From NCBI GenBank assembly GCA_948794795.1, contig CAQGLR010000017.1:21515-85514 (forward strand): a stretch of 64,000 nt of DNA, in the 5' to 3' direction. Positions 51,409-60,735 of this stretch are shown one piece after another. The notes under the pieces are model-generated. The model had not been told where the DNA came from. It ran no database searches and was given only the letters and a program-made list of their open reading frames with translations. Both the position numbers and the translations under genes were made by a program. Position 1 is the stretch's first letter; every line of letters starts with the position of its first letter. The DNA is from an uncultured Lachnospiraceae bacterium (GTDB taxonomy: Bacteria; Bacillota; Clostridia; Lachnospirales; Lachnospiraceae).

Positions 51409-54400
51409 TTATATAATATCATCTGCTTCATTTAAAGTTTCTTCATCACCTAAATCTACTTTCTTTAACTTCTTTCTATAGAAAATATCATATAATACAG
51501 GTACTATAAATAATGTCATAAATGTTGCATATATAAGCCCTCCTATTGTAACAATAGCCATTCCCCTGCTCATAGCAGCTGTACTATCCTGGCTTATTGC
51601 CATTACTGACATAGCAAGTATTGTTGTAAGTGCTGTCATCATAATAGGACGCATACGGGTTTTGCCTGTTTCAATAAGTGCATCTTTCTTCTCTCTTCCA
51701 TCAAGGCGCAATTTATTGGTATAATCTACAAACACAATACCATTATTAACAACTACACCTGAAAGTACAAGAAATCCCATAAGTGCCATTACTGAAATCT
51801 CTTCACCTGTTACCAGAAGTGCAATAAGCCCTCCAGTAAATGCAAGTGGTATTGTAAGAAGTATAATAAATGGTGATAAAAGGCTTCCAAACTGTGCTAC
51901 CATTACGAGGTAAATAAATACAATTGCAAGGCCTATCATTGTAAGCATACTGCTTACCATTTCATTATTTGTTTCACTTTCACCAGCAATTTTTATCTCA
52001 TAACCATCTGGGATATCATATTTGTCAATAAGTTTTTCTAAATCCCTGCTTAAAAGGGTTGTATTATAATTCTCCTCTGCCACTGCTGTAACTGCCATAT
52101 AATTAACAATATTTTCCCTGTTAATTGTTGCGATTGAAGTACCTTCTTTTAATTCTGCAAATTCCTTAAGCTTATGTTTTTCTTTCTTCTGTTCCCCTTT
52201 ATCATTAGTTGTTGTAGTTTCAAACTCATAATCCATTATATTTTTGGTATTGAGTTCTTCTCTTTCATCAACTATTTTTACATCAAATTCTTCTTCATTT
52301 ACTGTAATGCTTGTAGAGTCTTTATCAGTTGACAACTTTGCAGCAAGTTCTGCATAAACCTGTGCTACAGTAAGCCCAAGCCTCATAGCTTTTTTCTTAT
52401 TTACCTGTACAACAAGCTCTTTGTCTGCTTTTTCCTGTCCGTTAGAAACTTCCTCAAAACCTTCAATGCTTTCTACCATTTCTTTGACATCTTCACTTAT
52501 TTTAAGAAGTTTATCTAAATCCTTGCCATATATATCAACTTCAAGCCCGCTTCCCATCATACTTGACATATCCATATTTGACTCTGATACAGAATAATCT
52601 TCAAGTTTTTTAGATTCCAGTATCTTTTCTATATCTGCTGCAATTTCTTTATTTTTATTAGCATACTCTTCATCCAGAAGAATCATTGCAGAATATGCTT
52701 TTGTATCTGAGCTTACTGAACCCATAACTGATGTTGCACTGCTAAGCATTGTTCCAATAGTATTTACACCCTTTATTTGCTGTATTTCAGAAGCTATCTC
52801 ATCTGAAAGTTTATAATCCTCTTCTGTAGAAGTGTCATCAGGCATTGTATATGAAACAGACATCTGCTCACTTCCCATATCTGGTACAAATACTATCCCC
52901 ATTTTAAGTACCTTATATGTTGAGAAAATAAGAAGCCCAATAGCAATAATTATTGGCACTATCTTAAACCTTAAACAAAAACGTATTGCCTTGTCATATA
53001 CATTTACAAGCGCATCAAACCAGCGGTGCTTTTTAACATCTGCTTTGTTAAGTACTGTAGCTCCCATGCTTGGAACAACAGTAAGTGCAACCACAAGGCT
53101 CGCACAAAGGCTGTATGTTATTGTAAGGCACATATCCTGCATTATCTGTCTTGTAATTCCATCTGTAAATACTATAGGAAGGAATACACATATTGTAGTA
53201 AGTGTTGATGAAAAGATAGCGCCTGCTACCTGGTTAGCTCCCATTACAGCAGCACGTGCTGCCCCAACTCCTTTGCTCCTGAGCCTGTAAATATTCTCCA
53301 CAACTACAATAGAGTTGTCTACAAGCATACCAACACCTAATGCCAGTCCAGACAGTGATATTATATTTAATGTAATATCTGTAAAATACATAAGTACAAC
53401 TGCAAAAAGCACACTTAATGGTATACTAAATGCAACTACTACTGTCGGTCTTATATCTTTCAGGAAGATAAGAAGTACAATTATTGCAAGCAATGCTCCC
53501 CACAAAAGGTTTGATAATACAGAATCTATAATAAGCCTTATATAGTCGCCTTGGTCCATAAGATTAGTAAATCTCAGGCCTTCATTCTCTTCTGACATTT
53601 TTTTAAATGCGTCATTACATGCATCTGATACATCAGAAGTACCTGCTGTACTTGACTTTGATATACTTAAAAGTACTGCATCGTTTCCATTAACCTTTCC
53701 ATATGAATCAGCAGAATTATCTACCATATTAATATCTGCTACATCAGAAAGCTTTATATCTCCAATATCATCAATATTGCAAAGAACTGCATTGGTCATC
53801 TCATCAACACTGTTATATTCATCACCAACTTTTATAAGATACTGTGTTTCATCTTCACTTATATATCCTGCTGGCATAGAAAAGTTCTCTGCAGTAAGTA
53901 TATTAGAAATCTGTTCCATTGTAAGAAGTGCATCCAGGTTTGCATTTTCAAGAGCTTGTTTCTTTGATTCTTTAAATGATTTTTCTGCACTTTTTAATTC
54001 ACTCTCACTATTTTTAAGAGTGGCTTCTGCACTTGAAATCTGGGCATTGGCAGAACCAAATGCTGCTGCCGCTGTAATTTTCCCTGATTCAACCTGCTCA
54101 TATTTCTTTTCTGCTTCTGCTATTGATTTTGTAACCTGTTTTACTATAGCCTCTGCTGCTGCAATCTCTGTTTTTAAATTGCCAAGGGCTATATCTATCT
54201 GTGGTATTCTTGTTTCAACAATATCATAAAGCATTGAAAGGTTTTTCTTAGTAAGGTTCTTAACAGCTTCCTGCTGGCCCTGTGCCTCCATTAATTTCTT
54301 TAATGCTTCTAATTTATCTGGATTATCTATTGCATCTTTAACATTTTCAGGAAGCACATCAAGCTGTGCCTGTGCCTGTGTATCTGCAACCTGCTTTGCC

Positions 54401-55509
54401 TGCTCTTCTGCCTGTTTTATATATTCGTCTGCAGCATCACCAAACTGTGGCAGATATTGTTCAAGGTACTGGTCAATATTTTCTTCTGTTATTTCCAATT
54501 CCATTCCAGCAGAATCAAGAAGCCCTTGTACTATTGCAACGGCAATCTGCTTATATGCAGCATCATAAATTGCCTTATAGCCTTCACCATCCTCTGAAAG
54601 TGAATCCCTCAACATTTTCATCATGTCATTCATCTGGTTGTAAGCTTCAACTACACCATTGTCTTTATATGCCTTTTTCTCAGTTTCAAGTGCTGTCTGG
54701 CTTGCTTTAAGGCTTGTAAGCTGTGAATTATATGCAGTCTTTGTTGCTATTGCCTCATTCATCATCTTACTGAATTTGGCAAGTTCTGCTGATTGTTTGT
54801 TCTGTTCTTCTTCTAAATTTTTCTTCTGTTTTTCAAGTTCCTTCTTTCCTTTTTCAAGTTCCTTTTTTGCCTTGTCAATATCTTTTCTTGCTTTGACAAG
54901 TGTTTTATCTGTTTTGGCAAGCACTTCTTCATTAATGCTGTCTATCTTATCCTGGTTAAGGACAACTTCTATAGACTTTATGACATTGCCTGATTCTGAT
55001 ACACTTGCAACACCATCCTGGCGCTGCAGCTCAGGGATTACAACATCTTCTACGAATTTGGAAAGTTCAATTCTGTCTTTACCTTCGTAGTCTACACTTG
55101 CAATCATCGTAGCCATCATATCCATTGATAATTCCATTATCATAGGATTGCCTGCTGTGTCTGGAAGTTCCAGCTGGTTTACTGCTGATGAAACTTTTAC
55201 CATTGCAGCATCCATATTGGTGTCTTCTTCAAATTCAAGCGTAACAAGGCTTGCATTTTCCATTGACTGGCTTGTTACATTCTTTACACCGTTGACTGTT
55301 CCTGTCCCGCTCTCCATAGGTTCTGTAACATCCCTCTGGACCTTTTCAGGAGACGCGCCTGGGTATGTAGTTATAATCATCATATACGGCAGATTCATGT
55401 TCGGCAGGAAATCTGTCGTCATCCTTGTAAAACTGACTATTCCCAGTACAAGTACCATAATTACTGCTACAAGTACTACGAATGGCTTTTTTACACTAAA
55501 TTTTGGCAT
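51409..55509 (-). CDS. RND-family efflux permease with coiled-coil insertion
   Basis: About 1366 residues, larger than the usual 1030-1050. The N-terminal RND start (MPKFSVKKPFVVLVAVIMVLV) is followed by a porter domain. That domain is interrupted at about residues 200-550 by a long Lys/Glu/Ala-rich region of predicted coiled coil (KARKDIDKAKKELEKGKKELE; later EAEKKYEQVESGK). After it the RND core resumes with ALGVGMLVDNSIVVVENIYR (TM4 Asp), a second porter domain, and AIVFIYLVMVAQFGS. It is a proton-driven exporter in the cytoplasmic membrane. No membrane-fusion protein gene is adjacent. The start at 55509 has GGAGAGG upstream; an ATG four codons earlier is possible. It is transcribed alone and ends at the terminator 51353-51384. 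Confidence 0.9.
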   Translation of the reverse strand: MPKFSVKKPFVVLVAVIMVLVLGIVSFTRMTTDFLPNMNLPYMMIITTYPGASPEKVQRDVTEPMESGTGTVNGVKNVTSQSMENASLVTLEFEEDTNMDAAMVKVSSAVNQLELPDTAGNPMIMELSMDMMATMIASVDYEGKDRIELSKFVEDVVIPELQRQDGVASVSESGNVIKSIEVVLNQDKIDSINEEVLAKTDKTLVKARKDIDKAKKELEKGKKELEKQKKNLEEEQNKQSAELAKFSKMMNEAIATKTAYNSQLTSLKASQTALETEKKAYKDNGVVEAYNQMNDMMKMLRDSLSEDGEGYKAIYDAAYKQIAVAIVQGLLDSAGMELEITEENIDQYLEQYLPQFGDAADEYIKQAEEQAKQVADTQAQAQLDVLPENVKDAIDNPDKLEALKKLMEAQGQQEAVKNLTKKNLSMLYDIVETRIPQIDIALGNLKTEIAAAEAIVKQVTKSIAEAEKKYEQVESGKITAAAAFGSANAQISSAEATLKNSESELKSAEKSFKESKKQALENANLDALLTMEQISNILTAENFSMPAGYISEDETQYLIKVGDEYNSVDEMTNAVLCNIDDIGDIKLSDVADINMVDNSADSYGKVNGNDAVLLSISKSSTAGTSDVSDACNDAFKKMSEENEGLRFTNLMDQGDYIRLIIDSVLSNLLWGALLAIIVLLIFLKDIRPTVVVAFSIPLSVLFAVVLMYFTDITLNIISLSGLALGVGMLVDNSIVVVENIYRLRSKGVGAARAAVMGANQVAGAIFSSTLTTICVFLPIVFTDGITRQIMQDMCLTITYSLCASLVVALTVVPSMGATVLNKADVKKHRWFDALVNVYDKAIRFCLRFKIVPIIIAIGLLIFSTYKVLKMGIVFVPDMGSEQMSVSYTMPDDTSTEEDYKLSDEIASEIQQIKGVNTIGTMLSSATSVMGSVSSDTKAYSAMILLDEEYANKNKEIAADIEKILESKKLEDYSVSESNMDMSSMMGSGLEVDIYGKDLDKLLKISEDVKEMVESIEGFEEVSNGQEKADKELVVQVNKKKAMRLGLTVAQVYAELAAKLSTDKDSTSITVNEEEFDVKIVDEREELNTKNIMDYEFETTTTNDKGEQKKEKHKLKEFAELKEGTSIATINRENIVNYMAVTAVAEENYNTTLLSRDLEKLIDKYDIPDGYEIKIAGESETNNEMVSSMLTMIGLAIVFIYLVMVAQFGSLLSPFIILLTIPLAFTGGLIALLVTGEEISVMALMGFLVLSGVVVNNGIVFVDYTNKLRLDGREKKDALIETGKTRMRPIMMTALTTILAMSVMAISQDSTAAMSRGMAIVTIGGLIYATFMTLFIVPVLYDIFYRKKLKKVDLGDEETLNEADDII

Positions 55510-55614
55510 AGTCCTCTCCATTCCTGTGTACTATTCCTGTACACTGATTCTTCATAAAATTGTCACATACTTACGTTACACATTATTCTTTCAAATGTCA
55601 AATAATATAAGATA

Positions 55615-55636
55615 ATTATACTAAAATTAGTATAAT
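55615..55636. promoter_or_regulatory. Perfect inverted repeat upstream of the RND gene
   Basis: ATTATACTAA/TTAGTATAAT, 10 bp with a 2-base centre, about 105 bases before the RND start. It resembles a dimeric repressor operator overlapping -10-like TATAAT/ATTATA sequences on both strands. Confidence 0.45.
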
Positions 55637-55714
55637 CTATATCTTAAATTTGTATAAAGGACTATGGACATCATTATATTACTTATTTTACACACGGAAA
55701 TTATATAAAAATAA

Positions 55715-55771
55715 CTGCCCTGTAAAGCAAATATATAATACAGGTTGTATATTTTATGCTTTACGGGACAG
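55715..55771 (-). terminator. Long terminator hairpin after the LysR gene
   Basis: CTGCCCTGTAAAGC pairs with GCTTTACGGGACAG (55715-55728, 55758-55771), with two mismatches and further pairing inside. On the minus strand it is followed by TTATTTTTATATAA. Confidence 0.65.
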
Positions 55772-55778
55772 CCTTTAT

Positions 55779-56672
55779 TCAATCTTTGTTTTTAAATTCA
55801 TCCTGCTGGTATTTCTTAATTATATGGTTGTACATAGTCCTGGCAGCAGGTGCCATAAACCCAGGATTAATAGCAGCTATGCCAATTATCCTGTATGCAT
55901 CTGGTTTTAATGGATAGCAGTCAACCTCATATGGTATGTCATTCATTACCATTTCAGGCATAAGGCATATGCCAAAACCATTTGCAACCATTGCTATTGT
56001 TGATAAATCATCTACAACATGGTAATTTGACTGGATATCAAGTGAATTTTCTTTAAGGAAATTCTGTATATCTGCATCTGTTGACTCCCTCTGTGTAACA
56101 AACTGGTGGTTCCTCATTTCATCAATACTCATGTGTTCTTTGCTGCCAGGCCTTGTGGTGCCTTTTGGCATAACACACAGAAGCCTGTCCTTACACAATG
56201 GTTTAATCGGGATATCATCAGCACTTGAAACAGATAAAAACCCTAAATCTACAACACCATTCTTTATCCAGTACACCACATCATCATATGTTCCCTGGAA
56301 TACTTCTATTGTTATATCAGGATATAAACGCCCGAATGAATTCATTATGCCAGGCATCCAGTTAGTACATACACTTGAAAAACAGCCTACTTTAACTTTG
56401 CCCTGCTTAAGCCCGTTAAATTCCGCAACTGCCTGCTGCAGGCTTTCATCACTGTTTAATACAGCATTAATGTATGGCAGGAGATGTTCGCCATAATTTG
56501 TAAGGGTAACACCCATTTTACTTCTATTTAGAAGTGAAAATCCAAGCTCACCTTCCATAGAAGATATTGCATGGCTTATAGCAGACGGTGTAAGCCCAAG
56601 GATATCTGCTGCTTTCCGGAAGCTTCCCTGTTCTGCTACTGTCTTAAATACCTGGTATGTTAATAAAGTCAT
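55779..56672 (-). CDS. LysR-family transcriptional regulator
   Basis: 297 residues. The N-terminal winged helix-turn-helix is TYQVFKTVAEQGSFRKAADILGLTPSAISHAISSME, followed by the periplasmic-binding-like effector domain (VKVGCFSS, GLLCVMPKG-like, GFGICLMPEM). The start at 56672 has AAGGG upstream and lies 2 bases after the porB stop, so it is co-transcribed with porB. LysR regulators are more often divergent from their targets; being last in an operon suggests autoregulation of porB or control of a remote target. Confidence 0.92.
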   Translation of the reverse strand: MTLLTYQVFKTVAEQGSFRKAADILGLTPSAISHAISSMEGELGFSLLNRSKMGVTLTNYGEHLLPYINAVLNSDESLQQAVAEFNGLKQGKVKVGCFSSVCTNWMPGIMNSFGRLYPDITIEVFQGTYDDVVYWIKNGVVDLGFLSVSSADDIPIKPLCKDRLLCVMPKGTTRPGSKEHMSIDEMRNHQFVTQRESTDADIQNFLKENSLDIQSNYHVVDDLSTIAMVANGFGICLMPEMVMNDIPYEVDCYPLKPDAYRIIGIAAINPGFMAPAARTMYNHIIKKYQQDEFKNKD

Positions 56673-56674
56673 AT

Positions 56675-57622
56675 CTATGATTCCCTTGAACACTTATATA
56701 ATAAGTCTTCCCAGCGCCTGTCAACTTCCTTCTGGAACTGTTCTAACAGGTTCTCGTTCCCTTTTTTAAATAAGTGTTTAAACCTTCCTTGTACTTTTAA
56801 GAAATCTTCGACTGGCAGTTTCTTCTTTGGCTCATATGACAATATCCACTTACCATGGTCAACTTCAAAAAGCGGCCAGTAACATGTTTCAACTGCAAGC
56901 CTGCATATTTCCATAATCTCAGAAGTTTCATATCTCCAGCCACGTGGACAAGGGGTCATTATATTAAGAAATGCAGCTCCTTCTGTGTATATTGCCTTCT
57001 CAGACTTCATATGTATATCTTTAAAATCCTTAGTAAATGTAGTTTGTGCAACATAAGGTACATAATGGTCTGCAATAATGCTTGATAAATCTTTGCGGTT
57101 CTGCATCTTGCCATTTGATTCTTTACCAACAGGTGTAGTAGTAGTATCTGCATACATAGGTGTTGCAGAAGAACGCTGTATTCCTGTATTCATATATGCA
57201 CCATTATCATAACATACATATACTATATCATGTCCACGTTCCATCGCTCCAGAAAGTGACTGGAAACCTATATCATATGTACCACCATCACCACCAAATG
57301 TTATAAACTTAAATGTTTCATCTGCTGGAAGTTTCCCACGCTTCTTTAATACCCTGTATGCAGTTTCCACACCACTTAATGTAGCTCCTGCATTTTCAAA
57401 TGCATTATGTATATAACTGTCTTCCCATGATGTATACGGATACATAAAGGAAGAAACTTCCAGACACCCTGTTGCATTACCTATAACAGCCCTGTCCCCT
57501 TCATGCAGTGAACGCAGCACCGCACGTACTGCTATTGTTGAGCCACACCCGGCACACATACGGTGTCCTGGAGCAAGGCGTTCTGGTTTCTCCATCATTG
57601 TTTTTAAACTATAACCACTCAT
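56675..57622 (-). CDS. porB: Pyruvate (or 2-oxoacid):ferredoxin oxidoreductase, beta subunit
   Basis: 315 residues, the thiamine-diphosphate-binding subunit of a multi-subunit 2-oxoacid:ferredoxin oxidoreductase. Marks are HRMCAGCGSTIAVRAV (cluster Cys pair), GNATGCLEVSS, the TPP motif FGGDGGTYDIG and YVCYDNGAYMNTGIQRS. The alpha, gamma and delta subunit genes are not adjacent: upstream lies the AAA-ATPase gene and downstream a LysR gene. Pyruvate is the probable substrate from the sequence type, but other 2-oxoacids are not excluded. The ribosome binding site is AAGGAGG. Confidence 0.92.
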   Translation of the reverse strand: MSGYSLKTMMEKPERLAPGHRMCAGCGSTIAVRAVLRSLHEGDRAVIGNATGCLEVSSFMYPYTSWEDSYIHNAFENAGATLSGVETAYRVLKKRGKLPADETFKFITFGGDGGTYDIGFQSLSGAMERGHDIVYVCYDNGAYMNTGIQRSSATPMYADTTTTPVGKESNGKMQNRKDLSSIIADHYVPYVAQTTFTKDFKDIHMKSEKAIYTEGAAFLNIMTPCPRGWRYETSEIMEICRLAVETCYWPLFEVDHGKWILSYEPKKKLPVEDFLKVQGRFKHLFKKGNENLLEQFQKEVDRRWEDLLYKCSRES

Positions 57623-57688
57623 TACGGGCCTCCTTATTAATGTATTTTATCTTTCAAAACTGTATATTTATTTTATACCCGGGCAATT

Positions 57689-57717
57689 ATTATATCATTG
57701 CTTAAAGCCAAACACAA
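57689..57717 (-). promoter_or_regulatory. Putative promoter of porB-lysR
   Basis: On the minus strand, -35-like TTGTGT (57712-57717), a 17-base spacer and -10 TATAAT (57689-57694), about 67 bases before the porB start. Confidence 0.55.
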
Positions 57718-57742
57718 GTAAAAACCACTAAATAAACAGATT

Positions 57743-59440
57743 TTATAAAGTAGTACTATCACCAATTAGTACTTTCTTGCCACAAAATGCAAAACCATAT
57801 TTACGTATATCTGGTTCCGGTATACCTTTTGCTATAATTGAAGATGCATATTTTTTCTTCTCTATCTGGTCTAAAGCTGCTTTTATTGTATCTTTAAGGC
57901 TTTTTTCATCTTCCATATCCTGTACTTTAAACTCCATTATAATATAACTATCCTCTTTACTGGATGGTTCAAGCATTACGTCATACCTTCCAAAACCACT
58001 TTCCCTGTTAGATGTAATTATATATCTCCCAGCAAGCCCTGCTACCAGTCCAAGAACAAATCCATGATAAAACCGTTCTGGCTCATCACATGAAGGTTTC
58101 TTTCCTGTATCAAAATAACTAAACGTTTCCATTGCAACTCTGTTCATGTATACATTCATTGCCTTTATATCACCAAGCATTAATGCCTTTATAAAATCAT
58201 TATAATTATCATTAACACCACTAAACCAGTCACATATTATATTTTGGAACATAGTGTGTACCTCTTTGTTTGTTAAAGCAAGTTCATAAAAAAAACTGCC
58301 TGTCTGCTCCCTAAATCCAGAAGATAGCACCTTCAGATACCCTACAGCCAGCAAAAATCCCCATATTGCACCCTTTTTTGCATTTAACTGGTTATATACC
58401 ACCTGTTCATCAACACCAGTAATGATACTGCCTCCATTTAATAATATTTCAAAATCCTGTTTTATATTTTTATTACTTTCACGTATTAATTTACCAGCAA
58501 TACTATTAGAGCTTGTATTGGCCCAGTACGTTTCAATTTTTTTGCTGTCAATGTAGTTAATAACAGACCATGGGTTATAAATACCAGACCTGCCGCCAAA
58601 TATAAAACCATCATACCATTCCTTTACTTCCTGCTTCCTTCCAGATAACCCAAATTCATCAAGCGCAGCAAATACTTCTTCTTCTGTAAACCCAAAACAA
58701 TCTGTATATTCATTGGAAGTAGTAGTAACCACCTTTAAATTATTTAAATCCGAAAATACAGACTCCTTGCTAATCCTTGTTATTCCAGTCATAATTGCCC
58801 TGTCCATATATGGATTATTTTTAAATGTAGCATTAAAAAGATTTCTTGTAAATCCAGACAGTTCATCCCAATACCCGTTCAAATATGCCTCCTGCATAGG
58901 AGTATCATACTCATCAAGTAAGATAATTACTTTTCTTCCAAAATAACGGCAAAGATAATCTGATAAAACTTTTAAAGAATATGACGCCTCATTATCTTCC
59001 ATATCTGTAGATATTTTATTAAAATCTGCTTGTTCAGCTTTATTTAACAATCCACTTTCAAGCAAAAAGCCAGACTTGTTATAAAGTGATTTAATAATCC
59101 TGCATATCTTTTTACGGGCCTGTATAAATGAAGTTTCTTTTACATCTGCAAAGCTCAAAGAAATAACAGGATACTTACCTTGCAGTCCATGGTACTTTTC
59201 CTCTTTCCAAATTGACAGCCCTTCAAATAAATCTGTCCTGTTTTGATAATTAACAGAAAAAAACTGTTCTGTCATACTTATAATTAATGTTTTGCCAAAC
59301 CTTCTTGGACGTGTTATAAGTGTTACATTATCCCCTCTTTCCCACCATTCTTTAATAAATAAAGTTTTGTCAATATAAAAATAATTATTTTCACGTATCT
59401 TACCAAAATCCTGGTGTCCAATTCCAACAGTCCGTGGCAT
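57743..59440 (-). CDS. AAA-ATPase-like / PD-(D/E)XK nuclease-like protein
   Basis: 565 residues of the family very common in gut anaerobes (AAA-ATPase_like plus PDDEXK_9). The start is GIGHQDFGKIRENNYFYIDKT; the P-loop variant is RPRRFGKT (about residues 43-50), Walker B KVIILLDEYDTPM, and RAIMTGITRISKES follows. The C-terminal nuclease-like core contains GRYDVMLEP and IIMEFKVQ. Function is unproven; roles in DNA processing or phage/mobile element conflict have been proposed for related families. It lies between porB and a pair of MITE copies, and such genes are often multicopy. Confidence 0.9.
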   Translation of the reverse strand: MPRTVGIGHQDFGKIRENNYFYIDKTLFIKEWWERGDNVTLITRPRRFGKTLIISMTEQFFSVNYQNRTDLFEGLSIWKEEKYHGLQGKYPVISLSFADVKETSFIQARKKICRIIKSLYNKSGFLLESGLLNKAEQADFNKISTDMEDNEASYSLKVLSDYLCRYFGRKVIILLDEYDTPMQEAYLNGYWDELSGFTRNLFNATFKNNPYMDRAIMTGITRISKESVFSDLNNLKVVTTTSNEYTDCFGFTEEEVFAALDEFGLSGRKQEVKEWYDGFIFGGRSGIYNPWSVINYIDSKKIETYWANTSSNSIAGKLIRESNKNIKQDFEILLNGGSIITGVDEQVVYNQLNAKKGAIWGFLLAVGYLKVLSSGFREQTGSFFYELALTNKEVHTMFQNIICDWFSGVNDNYNDFIKALMLGDIKAMNVYMNRVAMETFSYFDTGKKPSCDEPERFYHGFVLGLVAGLAGRYIITSNRESGFGRYDVMLEPSSKEDSYIIMEFKVQDMEDEKSLKDTIKAALDQIEKKKYASSIIAKGIPEPDIRKYGFAFCGKKVLIGDSTTL

Positions 59441-59549
59441 AATATTTCTTTCCTTTCCTATAATGTCATAATGATGCTATTCTTGGTTTTACAGCAGAAT
59501 ATATTTAAAAATTATAACAAAACACAAATAATTTAACAATCCAGATAAT

Positions 59550-59655
59550 TTTGAGTTTCTCCATTTTTTTAATACACAGGTATTTTGCCTCTGGAAATTC
59601 CAAAACTTTACCAACCGGAAGCCATGTGCAACATGGCTTTGCCCGCATCATCAGC
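59550..59655. mobile_element. Truncated MITE copy (left half)
   Basis: It begins TTTGAGTTTCTCCATTTTTT and runs through the left arm (CTCTGGAAATTCCAAA, TTTACCAACC, GCCATGTGCAACATGGCTTT) to about 59655, then diverges. The right arm and end are missing. It lies 98 bases from the full copy 59753-60003, in the same orientation. With that copy it fills most of the 720-base gap 59441-60160. Confidence 0.7.
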
Positions 59656-59752
59656 TTTTTAAATATATGCTTCTCTTATAACAGCCAGATTATAACACAC
59701 TTTGGAAAAAAATTCCAATTAAACTTTCAAATATATATAATTTAGCCATATA

Positions 59753-60003
59753 TTTGAGTTTCCCCATTTTTTTAATACACAGGTATTTTGCCTCTGGAAA
59801 TTCCAAAGTTTTACCAACAAAAAGCCATGTTGCACATGGCTTTGCCCGCATTGCGCTTGGATGGGATACGCAGTGGTGCATAAAGCCCCAAAAAACGTGG
59901 CTTAAGCACCAGCGTCCCCATAACAGCTGCCTTTTGGTAAAACATTTGGAATTTGCCAGAGTAATATAATCTTTGTATATTTTAAAAAATGTGGAAACTC
60001 AAA
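59753..60003. mobile_element. MITE-like palindromic element, copy C (251 bp)
   Basis: The terminal inverted repeats TTTGAGTTTCCCCATTTTTT and AAAAAATGTGGAAACTCAAA differ at one internal base. The perfect 9-bp direct repeat AGCCATATA flanks it (59744-59752 and 60004-60012). Inside, the arms pair again (CCTCTGGAAATTCCAAAGTTTTACC against GGTAAAACATTTGGAATTTGCCAGAG). The middle holds GCCATGTTGCACATGGC and a second hairpin around GCTTAAGCACCAGC. No credible coding frame is present. It lies between convergently oriented flanks upstream of the DJ-1 gene. Confidence 0.9.
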
Positions 60004-60160
60004 AGCCATATAATCTTGATTTTATTATAATTATATTTTATAATTTATAATTAATAAGAAAACACCATCACTTTATTGCTATAGATGTTAAATATCTTAC
60101 AATTTCAATATATTTAATAGCAATAGTAATATATACAACTATTTAGGAATGGAGGTAACA

Positions 60161-60718
60161 ATGTCTAAATCACTTATTTTTCTTGCACCAGGATATGAAG
60201 AAGTGGAGATGCTCACTGTTGTAGATATGCTTAGAAGAGCAGGTATAGAAATTAATATGGTATCAATTACTGGTACACTTGAAGTTACAGGTTCACACAA
60301 TATAACAATTAAAGCAGACCAGTTATTTGCCAATGCAGATTTTAACAGCACTGATATGCTTATACTTCCTGGAGGCATGCCTGGCACTAATAACCTGCTT
60401 GCATACAAACCACTTACAGACAAACTTGTAGAATTTAATAATTCTGGCAAAGCTGTTGCTGCTGTATGTGCTGCTCCAAGCGTACTTGGTGCACTTGGTA
60501 TTTTAAATGGTAAAAATGCTACCTGTTATCCAGGTTTTGAAGAAAAACTTACAGGTGCCACTTACCAGAAACAACCAGTTGTCCGTGATGGCAATGTTAT
60601 TACAAGCCGTGGCATGGGCACATGTATTGACTTTGCAGGTGAAATAATTACCTTGCTTGACACTAAAGCTAAAGCAGATGATATAAAAGAAAAAATTATC
60701 TATAATAATACTTATTAA
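60161..60718 (+). CDS. DJ-1/PfpI family protein
   Basis: 185 residues. A flavodoxin-like fold with the conserved acidic residue in GYEEVE, LPGGMPG, and the nucleophile elbow Cys in AVCAAPSVLG. SRGMGTCIDF near the end matches the DJ-1/ThiJ/YajL branch, whose members act as glyoxalases or protein/nucleotide deglycases or as stress sensors. The start at 60161 has GGAGG upstream. The next small gene follows 17 bases after. Confidence 0.92.
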   Translation: MSKSLIFLAPGYEEVEMLTVVDMLRRAGIEINMVSITGTLEVTGSHNITIKADQLFANADFNSTDMLILPGGMPGTNNLLAYKPLTDKLVEFNNSGKAVAAVCAAPSVLGALGILNGKNATCYPGFEEKLTGATYQKQPVVRDGNVITSRGMGTCIDFAGEIITLLDTKAKADDIKEKIIYNNTY

Positions 60719-60735
60719 ACAGGAGATGTTATATA

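Noticed and set aside
59754..59969. 71-codon frame running through MITE copy C
   Set aside because: It starts with TTG at the element's terminal repeat, has no ribosome binding site, and its sequence just follows the palindrome. The truncated copy at 59550 breaks the same frame.
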